A stretch of DNA of 64,000 nucleotides from Roseivivax halodurans JCM 10272 (GTDB lineage: Bacteria > Pseudomonadota > Alphaproteobacteria > Rhodobacterales > Rhodobacteraceae): NCBI RefSeq assembly GCF_000521785.1, contig NZ_JALZ01000006.1, positions 124,001-188,000 of the forward strand. The letters run 5' to 3'. The position numbers and the translations under genes are program-made. The notes under the pieces are model-generated. The model ran no database searches. It saw only the letters and a list, made by a program, of their open reading frames with translations, and was not told where the DNA came from. Below are positions 56,559-63,780 of the stretch, piece after piece. The stretch's first letter is position 1. Each line of letters opens with the position of its first letter.

Positions 56559-57245
56559 TCAGAACCGGTAGCGGTGCAGCCCTCCGCCCTCGCGGCGAAG
56601 CCAGGTCCGCGGCGCGCGCCAGTCGCCGTAGAGCTCGGTCACCGTGTCCCAGAAGGCGCGGCTGTGATCCATGTGCCGAAGATGGGCGACCTCGTGCGCG
56701 GCCACATAGTCGAGCACCTCAGCCGGCGCGAGCACGAGCCGCCAGGAATACATCAGCGCGCCCGCCGAGGAGCACGAGCCCCAGCGCGAGCGGGTGTCGC
56801 GCAGCGTGAGCCGCGCATAGGGACGGCCGAGCGCCCGCGCGTAGGTGTCGGACGCCCCGGCCAGCCGGTCGCGCGCCCTTGCCTTGAGCCAGGCTTGCGC
56901 CCGGACGCCCGCGCGGGCCGGATCTCCGGGCACCTCCAGAACGCCTTCCCCGAGGCGCACCCCACGTCCCTGCCCCGGGACGATCTCGTGAGGGATGCCT
57001 TCGATCGGAATGGTCGCGCCGATACCGACCTCCAAGTCCGGCGCGCGCGCCTCGAGATGGCCGCGCAGCCAATCCTCCTTCTCGCGCAGGAAGGCGAGCC
57101 CCTCGGCCTCCGGGACCCGACGGGGCAAGGTCAGCGTCACCTGCCCGTCCACCCCCGAGAGGCGCAGCGACATGCGGCGGGCCCGCGCGGAGCGGCGCAA
57201 TTCGACGGGGATCGGCGGGTTGCCGGGCAGCGCGATACGCCCCAT
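56559..57245 (-). CDS. M48-like metallopeptidase, YgjP/DUF45 family
   Basis: 228 aa. The zinc motif is 'HEVAHLRHMDHSRAFW' near residue 185, preceded by 'RSRWGSCSSAGALMYSWRL' as in YgjP/UPF0284-type SprT-like proteins. Cytoplasmic; function unclear, with proposed roles in protein or phosphatase activity. Confidence 0.88.
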   Translation of the reverse strand: MGRIALPGNPPIPVELRRSARARRMSLRLSGVDGQVTLTLPRRVPEAEGLAFLREKEDWLRGHLEARAPDLEVGIGATIPIEGIPHEIVPGQGRGVRLGEGVLEVPGDPARAGVRAQAWLKARARDRLAGASDTYARALGRPYARLTLRDTRSRWGSCSSAGALMYSWRLVLAPAEVLDYVAAHEVAHLRHMDHSRAFWDTVTELYGDWRAPRTWLRREGGGLHRYRF

Positions 57246-57372
57246 ATCTCGACCTCATCATCCACGCGGCGACCACGGCCCAACGGACTTGACCGTTGAC
57301 GGTCACTCCGGCTTATGGCAGGGGGCCGTGATCCACCGCAAGAGCCACCGATTTTCGTGAAAGGGACCTCCC

Positions 57373-57699
57373 ATGCCGAAGGAAGAATGGGGTGTCAAAC
57401 GCGTCTGCCCCACCACGGGCAAACGCTTCTACGACCTGAACCAGAACCCGGTCGTCAGCCCCTATACCGGCGAGGTCGTCGAGGTCGAGACCGGCAAGCG
57501 CAGCATGATCGCAGCCGATGCCGCCGACGGCGCCTCGCGCAAGTCGCAGAAGAAGAAGGGCGAGGACGGCGAAGGCAACGACGATGACGAGGACGTCAAT
57601 GTCGAGCTCGACGACGACAGCGTTCTCGACGACGACGAGGACGAGGACAACGTCTCGCTCGACGAGATCGCGGACGTCTCGGACGACAACGACGACTGA
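57373..57699 (+). CDS. TIGR02300 family acidic protein
   Basis: 108 aa. The N-terminal half 'WGVKRVCPTTGKRFYDLNQNPVVSPYTGE' is the TIGR02300 (FYDLN acid) signature, conserved across alphaproteobacteria. The C-terminal half is almost entirely Asp/Glu with a central KKK. Cytoplasmic, function unknown. It directly precedes tRNA-Ala, a common arrangement. Confidence 0.93.
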   Translation: MPKEEWGVKRVCPTTGKRFYDLNQNPVVSPYTGEVVEVETGKRSMIAADAADGASRKSQKKKGEDGEGNDDDEDVNVELDDDSVLDDDEDEDNVSLDEIADVSDDNDD

Positions 57700-57711
57700 C
57701 CTCGCGTGAGG

Positions 57712-57752
57712 GGGGCGCGGAGCGGGATTTCCTCTTGATCCCGTCCGCCCCC
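57712..57752 (+). terminator. strong GC hairpin after TIGR02300 gene
   Basis: GGGGGCG-c-GGA-g-CGGGAT pairs with ATCCC-G-TCC-GCCCCC, leaving only two single-base bulges and a 9-nt loop. Only two T residues follow, so it is either a weak intrinsic terminator or a structure between the protein gene and the tRNA. Confidence 0.45.
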
Positions 57753-57794
57753 TTGGATAGAGGACGCTCCACGGCGCCCGAGGCGCCGCGGAAC

Positions 57795-57870
57795 GGGGCC
57801 TTAGCTCAGCTGGGAGAGCGCCTGCATGGCATGCAGGAGGTCAGGGGTTCGATCCCCCTAGGCTCCACCA
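57795..57870 (+). tRNA. tRNA-Ala (GGC)
   Basis: 76 nt including an encoded CCA. Acceptor stem GGGGCCT/AGGCTCC (one G-T pair), D arm with AGCTCAGCTGGGAGAGC, anticodon stem CCTGC/GCAGG with loop ATGGCAT (anticodon GGC), and T arm CAGGGGTTCGATCCCCCTA. The 3' end lies at the left border of the atypical region and would be a natural integration target. Confidence 0.97.
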
Positions 57871-58039
57871 ATTCCTTCATGAAAAGCACCAGATAGTTCT
57901 GCCTTTTTCGTCAGAGGACTTGCCTCTGCCGCGCAGACGGGTGCTGTTTTCCCTACGAAAATCCATGCTGCCTTGATCCGCGCCTTTCGGAGCGTCGACC
58001 GCTGCGCAGCCCTTCCCCTGTCAAACCCGAGGATGGCGC

Positions 58040-58578
58040 ATGAGCGACCATTTCTTCATCGTGACGGGCGGTCCCGGTGCGGGCAAGACCAGCCTGATCA
58101 CCGAGCTCCCCCGCCGCGGCTTTCATACGATCCCCGAATCCGGCCGCACGGTCATTCGCGAGGAGATGGCGCGCGGCGGAGACGCCCTCCCCTGGGCGGG
58201 ACCGCACGGCCTATGCTGAACCGATGCTCGAGCAGGACCTGCGCCCACAGCGCCGCACAGGCGCTCTCAGGCCCGGCGATCTTCGACCGCGGCATTCCCG
58301 ACATCATTGGCTATCTGACGCTCTGCGGCCTTCCCGTGCCATCACACATCGCCGCAGCGGCCGAGGCAGCGAGTTACAACGCCCGCGTCTTTCTGGCCCC
58401 GCATTGGGATCGAATCTTCACACAGCACATCGAACGCAAGCAGACCTGTGCTGAGGCCGAAGCTACATTCACCGTCATGCGGGACACCTACACTATGCTT
58501 GGATACGAAATCATGGAGCTGCCGTACGTCGAAATTGAAAGGCGCGCCGACTTTGTCTGTAGGCGACTAGCTAGTTGA
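58040..58578 (+). pseudogene. frameshifted AAA-type ATPase/kinase
   Basis: The ATG at 58040 starts 'HFFIVTGGPGAGKTSLI' (a clean Walker A) and 'PESGRTVIREEMARGGDALPWA', then hits TGA at 58217. Adding one shift at the GGG run near 58199 continues the protein as 'DRTAYAEPMLEQDLR'. A second shift near 58244 restores 'HSAAQALSGPAIFDRGIPDIIGYL' up to the end 'VEIERRADFVCRRLAS' at 58578. The combined product would be about 179 aa, the usual size of these single-domain P-loop proteins. It is therefore a recently broken gene rather than a fragment. Two independent shifts argue against a sequencing slip, though that is not excluded. Confidence 0.8.
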
Positions 58579-58815
58579 CCGTCACCCCAGACGCCGCTGC
58601 TAAAACCGACAAGCTGCATGGTCCCTCCGACCTCCCATTGCTTAACGCTCACAGCCTTAACTGGACCTTAGGCATCACCCGAAGGGCTGCAGAGCAGCTT
58701 CTTCACTGAAGGAGCGGCTCAGGGGCACGGATGCAGGTCCTAAGTTGACCTCTCCGGCTAAGTGAGCCACGGGACCCTTAACATGGGGTCTGCTCTTGCC
58801 TTAGCGGAATTTTTC

Positions 58816-58828
58816 AGGAATTATTCCT
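58816..58828. repeat. perfect palindrome just before the DUF4297 gene
   Basis: AGGAATTATTCCT, six-base arms around a central T, ends 5 nt before the ATG at 58834 and contains the only Shine-Dalgarno-like AGGA. It could be a repressor site or a small hairpin that limits translation. Confidence 0.5.
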
Positions 58829-58833
58829 AATAA

Positions 58834-59919
58834 ATGCCGGATTTTGAAAGTAAAACTTTGTCCAGTCTTAAGCAGAAGCTTGCAACGACTAAACCGCGTG
58901 AAGACAGCGGAGCGCCAACGGCCAGCCGCTATCATTTCCAAGCTCTATGCGGGCTAGTATTGGCGCTGGAGAGACATAAGCTAGACGGTGATTATGCGCT
59001 GGTTTTTGAGTTTCACGATGACATCGCGATATTCGACAACTCAGTAAATCCGCAGAAGGTCAAGTTTTATCAAGTAAAGTCTAAGAAGAATGGCCACTGG
59101 ACCACAGCGGCCTTGACAAAGCGTGATGCCAAAAAGCGCGAAGAAGCTTTTTCTTATTTAGGTAAAATGTATCAAAACGTTGTCGTGTTTAGCGGCAGTG
59201 TGGAATCCAGCACATTCCTAAGTAATGCCCCCGCCAAATTTGCTCCAGGCGACAAGCAAAGCTTCAGCCTGTCAGAGTGTGACGACGTCGATCTAGAGGG
59301 TATAATTAAAAAACTTAAAGAAGAGTTCTCAGACGAAGATACGATAAAAAGCGAACTCCTTTGGATCGAAAAATCTGACTTGAGCCTTGATGACGCAGAT
59401 ACCCATGCCAAGGGGAAGCTAGAAGCCTTTGTTGTCGAACATCTGGGGGAAGTTGAATTCTCACTGTCTGCGCTCTTCAAGGCGGTGTCAGAGGAATGCA
59501 CATCCAAAGCACGTGCGACAAAGACTGACTTGGCAGACTACGACGATGTTGTAGCTCAACGGGGAATAACTCGCCAAGACACAGAGGGGTGGCTGCAAGC
59601 TGTGTCTGCTACTGTTAGTTGCCCAAAGTGGGAAGAAATCGCACCAGAAATCAACTTGCCCGCACCACAAAAGATACGTTTAAGGCGTGAGTGGAATGCC
59701 TATCGCGTTGCCGTTCTTAATCCTAACGAAGCGGTACGAAAGATTAGGCGAATGATTGCAGAGCATCTCTATGACCATGGCGGAACTAGCATGGACTTGA
59801 ACGGGCTCCTGGCGAGTGCATTCTCAGCGCTGGAAGGCAGTGCACGTGCAGAGCTAGGAATGGCATCAGATGAACGTATAAAGGCTATGATTTTATATGA
59901 AGCGTATTCAATCGAATAA
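58834..59919 (+). CDS. DUF4297 / Cap4-type dsDNA nuclease domain protein (candidate LmuA-like effector)
   Basis: 361 aa. Residues 25-36 'SGAPTASRYHFQ', residues 57-64 ending 'EFHDDI' and residues 78-84 'FYQVKSK' reproduce the DUF4297 nuclease core. E59, D62/D63 and Q80-x-K82 would form the PD-(D/E)xK-type metal site. DUF4297 is the DNA-degrading domain of Cap4 (CBASS) and of LmuA/DdmA effectors in Lamassu-family defence. The rest is helical with no SAVED sensor domain. The gene is AT-rich compared with its surroundings, a sign of transfer. It is followed after 47 nt by an SMC-like ATPase gene in the same direction. Confidence 0.8.
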   Translation: MPDFESKTLSSLKQKLATTKPREDSGAPTASRYHFQALCGLVLALERHKLDGDYALVFEFHDDIAIFDNSVNPQKVKFYQVKSKKNGHWTTAALTKRDAKKREEAFSYLGKMYQNVVVFSGSVESSTFLSNAPAKFAPGDKQSFSLSECDDVDLEGIIKKLKEEFSDEDTIKSELLWIEKSDLSLDDADTHAKGKLEAFVVEHLGEVEFSLSALFKAVSEECTSKARATKTDLADYDDVVAQRGITRQDTEGWLQAVSATVSCPKWEEIAPEINLPAPQKIRLRREWNAYRVAVLNPNEAVRKIRRMIAEHLYDHGGTSMDLNGLLASAFSALEGSARAELGMASDERIKAMILYEAYSIE

Positions 59920-59966
59920 ACTAGAGAACTACAAATCTCTAATACGAAACTTGAGGACGAAGCAGC

Positions 59967-61661
59967 ATGAAAAAGCTGAAATTCAAAAAACTTTGGCTGC
60001 TGTCAAGTCAAGAAAAGAAGGCCAGAGTTGAGGATTTCAGCCAAGCGACTACCGCCGTCGTGGCAGACAACGATTTTGGAAAGTCAAGCCTAGTAAAATC
60101 ACTGTACGCCACTCTTGGCGCGGACCCGTCACGCACGCCGGAAGCCTGGAAGAATGCAAATGTTGAAACACTTCTAGAATTCGAGATCGACAATAGAAGC
60201 TACCTTATTCTCAGGCAGTCAGGACGCTTCGCTCTCTTTGATGACTCAGGTTCCTTACTTTGGACAGCGAGTTCCATCGTCAAAGAGTTGGGGCCAAAGA
60301 TCGGCGAGCTTCTTGATTTTGAGATTGTGACAAAGCTAAAGGGAGGCAAAAATGCAGTGCCTCCACCAGCATTTTGCTTCCTTCCCTTCTACCTTGATCA
60401 GGAGAAGGGGTGGGTAGACACATGGGCTTCATTTTCAGGATTGGAGATGGTGAGCGGTTATAAAGATGATATTGCTCGCTATCATACCGGAATCCGCCCT
60501 AAGGAGTTTTATCGAGCGAAAGCTGTGCGCGATGAAGCGGCAGCTGAACGCAATGAACTAGCCCAGGAACGCAAGGCTCTGTCCAAAGCGAAGAAGCGTT
60601 TTAGTGAAAAACGCAGAAATGTGGGTATTGCACTAGATATTGGTGCGTTTGAGGACAGGATCAAGGCGCTCTTGAGGGAACAAAACGCGCTGCAGTCGAG
60701 CTACGATGAAGTTCGGGGCGAAATTGGACAACTCCAGGCGCAAAGAACTTCTTCACAAGAAGAAGTAGAAATCGCGGCGAAGGTACTATCAGAACTTGAG
60801 GCAGATGTAAAATTCTCACAAAAGCTAAGCGAAGCTGAAATTGTGTGCCCAACTTGCAGCACTGTGCATGAAAATGACTTCGCCAACAGGTTCGGCCTTC
60901 ACAATGATGCAGAGGCTTGTCGCATTATTCTTGTCGAGGCGAGGGCTAAAGTCGAGAAGCTTGATAGAGATATAGAGGCTAAATTTAGAGCGGTACCAGA
61001 GCTGCAGGGTCGCATCGGTCGAATTCAGGAAATTTTGGAGGAAACGAGAGGGGAAGTTAAACTCGGTGATATGCTGCGAGATGAAAGCGAGCGGATTGTC
61101 GATAACACCTTTGAGCAAGAGGAGCGTTCAATTGACGGCGACATTGGAGCATTGAATGACAGGATTGCGGAAGCAAGGAAAGAGATGAGCTCGTTCGACA
61201 AGAAGGAGCATAAAGATAGGATTATAAAATTTTACGCAGGAAAGCTTCGCGAATTTTGTACGAAGCTTGGAGTCGAAAATGTTCCTACAAATATGTGGGA
61301 CAATATCCGCCCAACCGTTAGAGAGACGGGCAACAGAGCTCCGCGTCTTCTCCTAGCTTACAATTATGCAATTCTACACACTATTTTCAAATTTTCGACG
61401 TCATGCTTCTGCCCAATAGTTGTTGACACTCCCCTTCAACAAGACCCTGATCCGCAGAATTCAGAAAGAATGATCAAATTTGCGCTTGAGGAGCGCCCGC
61501 AAGGAAGCCAACTGGTACTGGCTACCGGTAGCTTGCATGGCGTCGAGTTGTCTGGGCGTGAGATCAATCCAGAAGCCAAAGAGCAGCTCCTAAGAGCAGA
61601 TCAATATGAGGTCGTCCGAGAGCATATGTTGCCGTTTATGAACGCGGTTTTGGAGGATTGA
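59967..61661 (+). CDS. SMC/Rad50-like ATPase with CPTC zinc-hook-like motif (candidate LmuB-like partner)
   Basis: 564 aa. The N-terminal ATPase lobe has a divergent Walker A 'ADNDFGKSSLVKSLY' (33-47). Two charged coiled-coil stretches (about 185-290 and 320-425) flank C294/C297 in 'IVCPTCSTVHENDF', a Rad50-type zinc-hook-like CxxC. The C-terminal lobe has a signature-like 'GNRAPRLLLAYNYAIL' (455-470) and Walker B 'PIVVDTPLQQDPDPQ' (483-497). The coiled coils are short for an SMC. Such ATPases are the sensor half of Lamassu-type systems. AT-rich codon use matches the preceding gene, and the two form an operon. Confidence 0.82.
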   Translation: MKKLKFKKLWLLSSQEKKARVEDFSQATTAVVADNDFGKSSLVKSLYATLGADPSRTPEAWKNANVETLLEFEIDNRSYLILRQSGRFALFDDSGSLLWTASSIVKELGPKIGELLDFEIVTKLKGGKNAVPPPAFCFLPFYLDQEKGWVDTWASFSGLEMVSGYKDDIARYHTGIRPKEFYRAKAVRDEAAAERNELAQERKALSKAKKRFSEKRRNVGIALDIGAFEDRIKALLREQNALQSSYDEVRGEIGQLQAQRTSSQEEVEIAAKVLSELEADVKFSQKLSEAEIVCPTCSTVHENDFANRFGLHNDAEACRIILVEARAKVEKLDRDIEAKFRAVPELQGRIGRIQEILEETRGEVKLGDMLRDESERIVDNTFEQEERSIDGDIGALNDRIAEARKEMSSFDKKEHKDRIIKFYAGKLREFCTKLGVENVPTNMWDNIRPTVRETGNRAPRLLLAYNYAILHTIFKFSTSCFCPIVVDTPLQQDPDPQNSERMIKFALEERPQGSQLVLATGSLHGVELSGREINPEAKEQLLRADQYEVVREHMLPFMNAVLED

Positions 61662-61679
61662 AGTTTCCCATTCGATCAA

Positions 61680-61716
61680 CTTTCACGTCCGATATACCCC
61701 CCCCCTTTCGTGAAAG
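61680..61716. repeat. inverted repeat and C9 tract after the SMC-like gene
   Basis: CTTTCACG (61680-61687) and CGTGAAAG (61709-61716) are perfect 8-bp arms around a 21-nt loop that includes nine consecutive C residues. It could end the two-gene transcript or be a remnant of a mobile-element end. There is no T-run. Confidence 0.4.
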
Positions 61717-61803
61717 AGTACTTCCCCGCCCTTGCAATTCTCCAGGAAGCCCCAGCGTTGTCGCTGATATAGCCGAATGCAACGGGCTGGATGAGGTCGG
61801 CCA

Positions 61804-62385
61804 TCAATGTTTCGGTCCCTGCCGCGCCAGCGTGCGATAGACGGTCGGCCGCGAGACAGAGAAGAGGTCGGCCAAGTCCGACACCGAATACTCCCCAGTT
61901 GCGTGCATCCGTGTCAACTCCGCCGCCTGTCGGTCGGAGAGCTTTGGCTTCTTGCCCCTCAGCTTCCCTTTGGCGCGGGCCACCGCCATGCCCTCGCGGG
62001 TGCGAAGCCGGATTAGGTCGGCTTCGAACTCGGCGAAGGTCGCCAGCACATTGAAGAACATCCGCCCCATCGGATCGGCTGGGTCGTAGACCGTGCTTCC
62101 TAGCGCGAGCCGCACCCCGCGCTCAGCTAGCCCGTCGGCGATGTCGCGCGCGTCCGGCACCGAGCGGGCCAGCCGGTCGAGCTTGGGAACAACCAGCGTG
62201 TCGCCCGCGCGCACGGCAGCCAAAGCCTGAGCTAGTCCAGGCCGGTCGCGGTTGCGCCCGGTGAGTCCATGGTCGGTGTAAATGCGATCGGGGGCAACGC
62301 CGAGGTATTCCAGCTCCGCACGCTGCGCGGCGAGATCCTGAGCGTCGGTAGAACAGCGGGCATAGCCGATGCGAAGGTCTGTCAT
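61804..62385 (-). CDS. serine recombinase (resolvase/invertase family)
   Basis: 193 aa. Catalytic Ser12 in 'IGYARCSTDAQD', 'VVPKLDRLARSV' with the conserved Arg residues, 'FAEFEADLIRLRTREGMA' in the E-helix region, and a C-terminal HTH ('YSVSDLADLFSVSRPTVYRTL'). It is the size of Tn3-type resolvases and Pin-type invertases. Such genes are carried by transposons and islands. The GC-rich coding style differs from the two defence-like genes next to it, so it may have arrived separately. Target sites were not identified. Confidence 0.92.
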   Translation of the reverse strand: MTDLRIGYARCSTDAQDLAAQRAELEYLGVAPDRIYTDHGLTGRNRDRPGLAQALAAVRAGDTLVVPKLDRLARSVPDARDIADGLAERGVRLALGSTVYDPADPMGRMFFNVLATFAEFEADLIRLRTREGMAVARAKGKLRGKKPKLSDRQAAELTRMHATGEYSVSDLADLFSVSRPTVYRTLARQGPKH

Positions 62386-62786
62386 AGGAAAAATGTAACG
62401 TAAGAGGCCCGCTCAGAGATAAACAAATCGTACCAATCTATCGAGACAATGTTTCCCCAGCACCAGCAGAGGCCAGATGCGAGTTCAAAACTGTCCGGCA
62501 AAGGATCCTCTAACGTACACGCATCGGTCGTTCGCCGCATCGCGTGTGAGCGGCGGCACCGCGGGACCTTCCGGTCATTCGGCGGCCAACCGATGCGACT
62601 GCAGCATGACGTTGGAGGCGCTCGCAGCCGCAGCAAGCGGGGTTCTGCGTCGCGGCGCAGATCACGGAAGCGGTCGTTGAAAGCTGCGCCAAACCGGGAA
62701 ATCTGAACCCACCTTTCGCTGCGCCTCATCGCAGCGCTACCGATGCGGACTTTCCAGCCGTTCAGGGTCGACAGCCGACCTTGTCC
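62386..62786. other. about 400 bp without a supported gene
   Basis: Between the serine recombinase start and the end of the LysR gene. All frames give only low-quality, Arg/Ser-rich translations. TAACGTAAGAGG just upstream of the recombinase and CCTCTAACGTAC near 62510 are imperfectly inverted copies, about 110 bp apart, and might be recombinase-related sites or transposon-end remnants. The GC-rich right part looks like degraded coding or repeat sequence. Confidence 0.35.
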
Positions 62787-63677
62787 TCACCTGAGCTGTC
62801 CAGCCGCGTCCTCGATGATATCGCGCGCGTAGCGCACCCTCGCCGACAAGCGACGACCGCGCCGCATGACGAGCCAAAGTTCGTGCCAGCGGCGCTTCGG
62901 CAGCTGGACAACCCGGAGGCTTGCCTTGTCGGCGAAAGCTTCCACGCCGCTTCTGGGCAGGAGCGTGTAGCCGACTCCCTTGGCCACCGGGGCGGGAATC
63001 TGACCGATCTGGTTGACCGAGCCGCGCACGCTCAGCTGGTCGGCGCCAGGGTAGTCGTCCGGGTAATTGAGCCTCAGCAGGTCATCGGCATAGCCGTATC
63101 CGTCGGGATGCGCGATAAAGCCACGAGCTTCGAGATCGGCGAACGTCACCGGCGTGTCGCTGGCATCCGCAGGCAGGAGGAGGCACAGTTCCTCGCGCCC
63201 GAGATGTTGGGCCTCGAGGCGCGGGTGGTCGGGATTCGCCCCCAGTACGCCCAAATCGAACCGCCCCTCGAGAAGCCCCGACAGAATGTCGGCCTGCGGC
63301 GCCGCCGCGAGATGGACGCTCAGGTCGGGCGCGGCGCGCATCCAGGGCAGAAGGGTCGGGTAGAGCAGCATCGCAAAGCTGCCCGAGCATGCGATGTGGA
63401 TCGCGCCGACATCGCGGTCGTCGGTCTCGATGTCGTCGCGCAGACGCTTCTCTTCGGCCCGGCGTGACAGGCCGAGGGAGAACACCGCCTCGCCCGCTGG
63501 AGTGGGGGTGAAACTCTTTCCCTGCCGGCTGATCAGCGCCTGCCCAACCTGCTGCTCGAGCTTTCTGAGATGCTGACTCACCCCCGGTTGGGTCATGTTC
63601 AGATGCTCTGCGGCACGGGTGAAGTGCCCGGTTTCGCACAGCGTGGTGAAGGTCTCGAGCCAGGTCGCGTTGAGCAT
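62787..63677 (-). CDS. LysR-family transcription regulator
   Basis: 296 aa. HTH at residues 3-60 ('WLETFTTLCETGHFTRAAEHLNMTQPGVSQHLRKLEQQVG') and a LysR substrate-binding domain ('IACSGSFAMLLYP', 'RFDLGVLGANPDHP'). The ATG at 63677 is used; upstream codons are the divergent intergenic region. It probably controls the divergent VOC-family gene. Confidence 0.92.
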   Translation of the reverse strand: MLNATWLETFTTLCETGHFTRAAEHLNMTQPGVSQHLRKLEQQVGQALISRQGKSFTPTPAGEAVFSLGLSRRAEEKRLRDDIETDDRDVGAIHIACSGSFAMLLYPTLLPWMRAAPDLSVHLAAAPQADILSGLLEGRFDLGVLGANPDHPRLEAQHLGREELCLLLPADASDTPVTFADLEARGFIAHPDGYGYADDLLRLNYPDDYPGADQLSVRGSVNQIGQIPAPVAKGVGYTLLPRSGVEAFADKASLRVVQLPKRRWHELWLVMRRGRRLSARVRYARDIIEDAAGQLR

Positions 63678-63780
63678 CAGGTGATAACGCTGCGTTCTGA
63701 TTTGTATGCCGATTGATAATTTCACAGAAGGACCTGCGCAGTCCATATCGGCATCGACGCAATGCTGAAGGAGACGCAGA
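63678..63780. promoter_or_regulatory. LysR/VOC divergent promoter region
   Basis: 103 bp, AT-rich relative to the flanks. TGATAA occurs twice (63682-63687 and 63714-63719), 32 bp apart, about three helical turns, which would suit a LysR tetramer. AAGGAG before 63781 is the ribosome site of the VOC gene. Confidence 0.4.

Noticed and set aside
58834-59919. CBASS Cap4 effector
   Set aside because: No SAVED domain is evident and no CD-NTase gene is nearby.
58834-61661. DUF4297-HerA defence system
   Set aside because: The second protein has coiled coils, CxxC and SMC-like Walker B, not the HerA hexameric helicase motifs.
61658-61840. Possible third gene (60 codons) overlapping the SMC-like stop by TTGA, a would-be LmuC
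   Set aside because: Pro/Ser/Arg-rich translation without predicted structure; it crosses the inverted repeat and C-tract and runs antisense into the recombinase end.
62382-62729. 115-codon minus-strand ORF next to the recombinase
   Set aside because: Arg/Cys-rich translation without a domain or ribosome site; more likely degraded or non-coding sequence.
57871-62786. Direct repeat of the tRNA-Ala 3' end marking the right att site
   Set aside because: Reading the right part of the island by eye showed no copy of GGTTCGATCCCCC or the CCACCA end.
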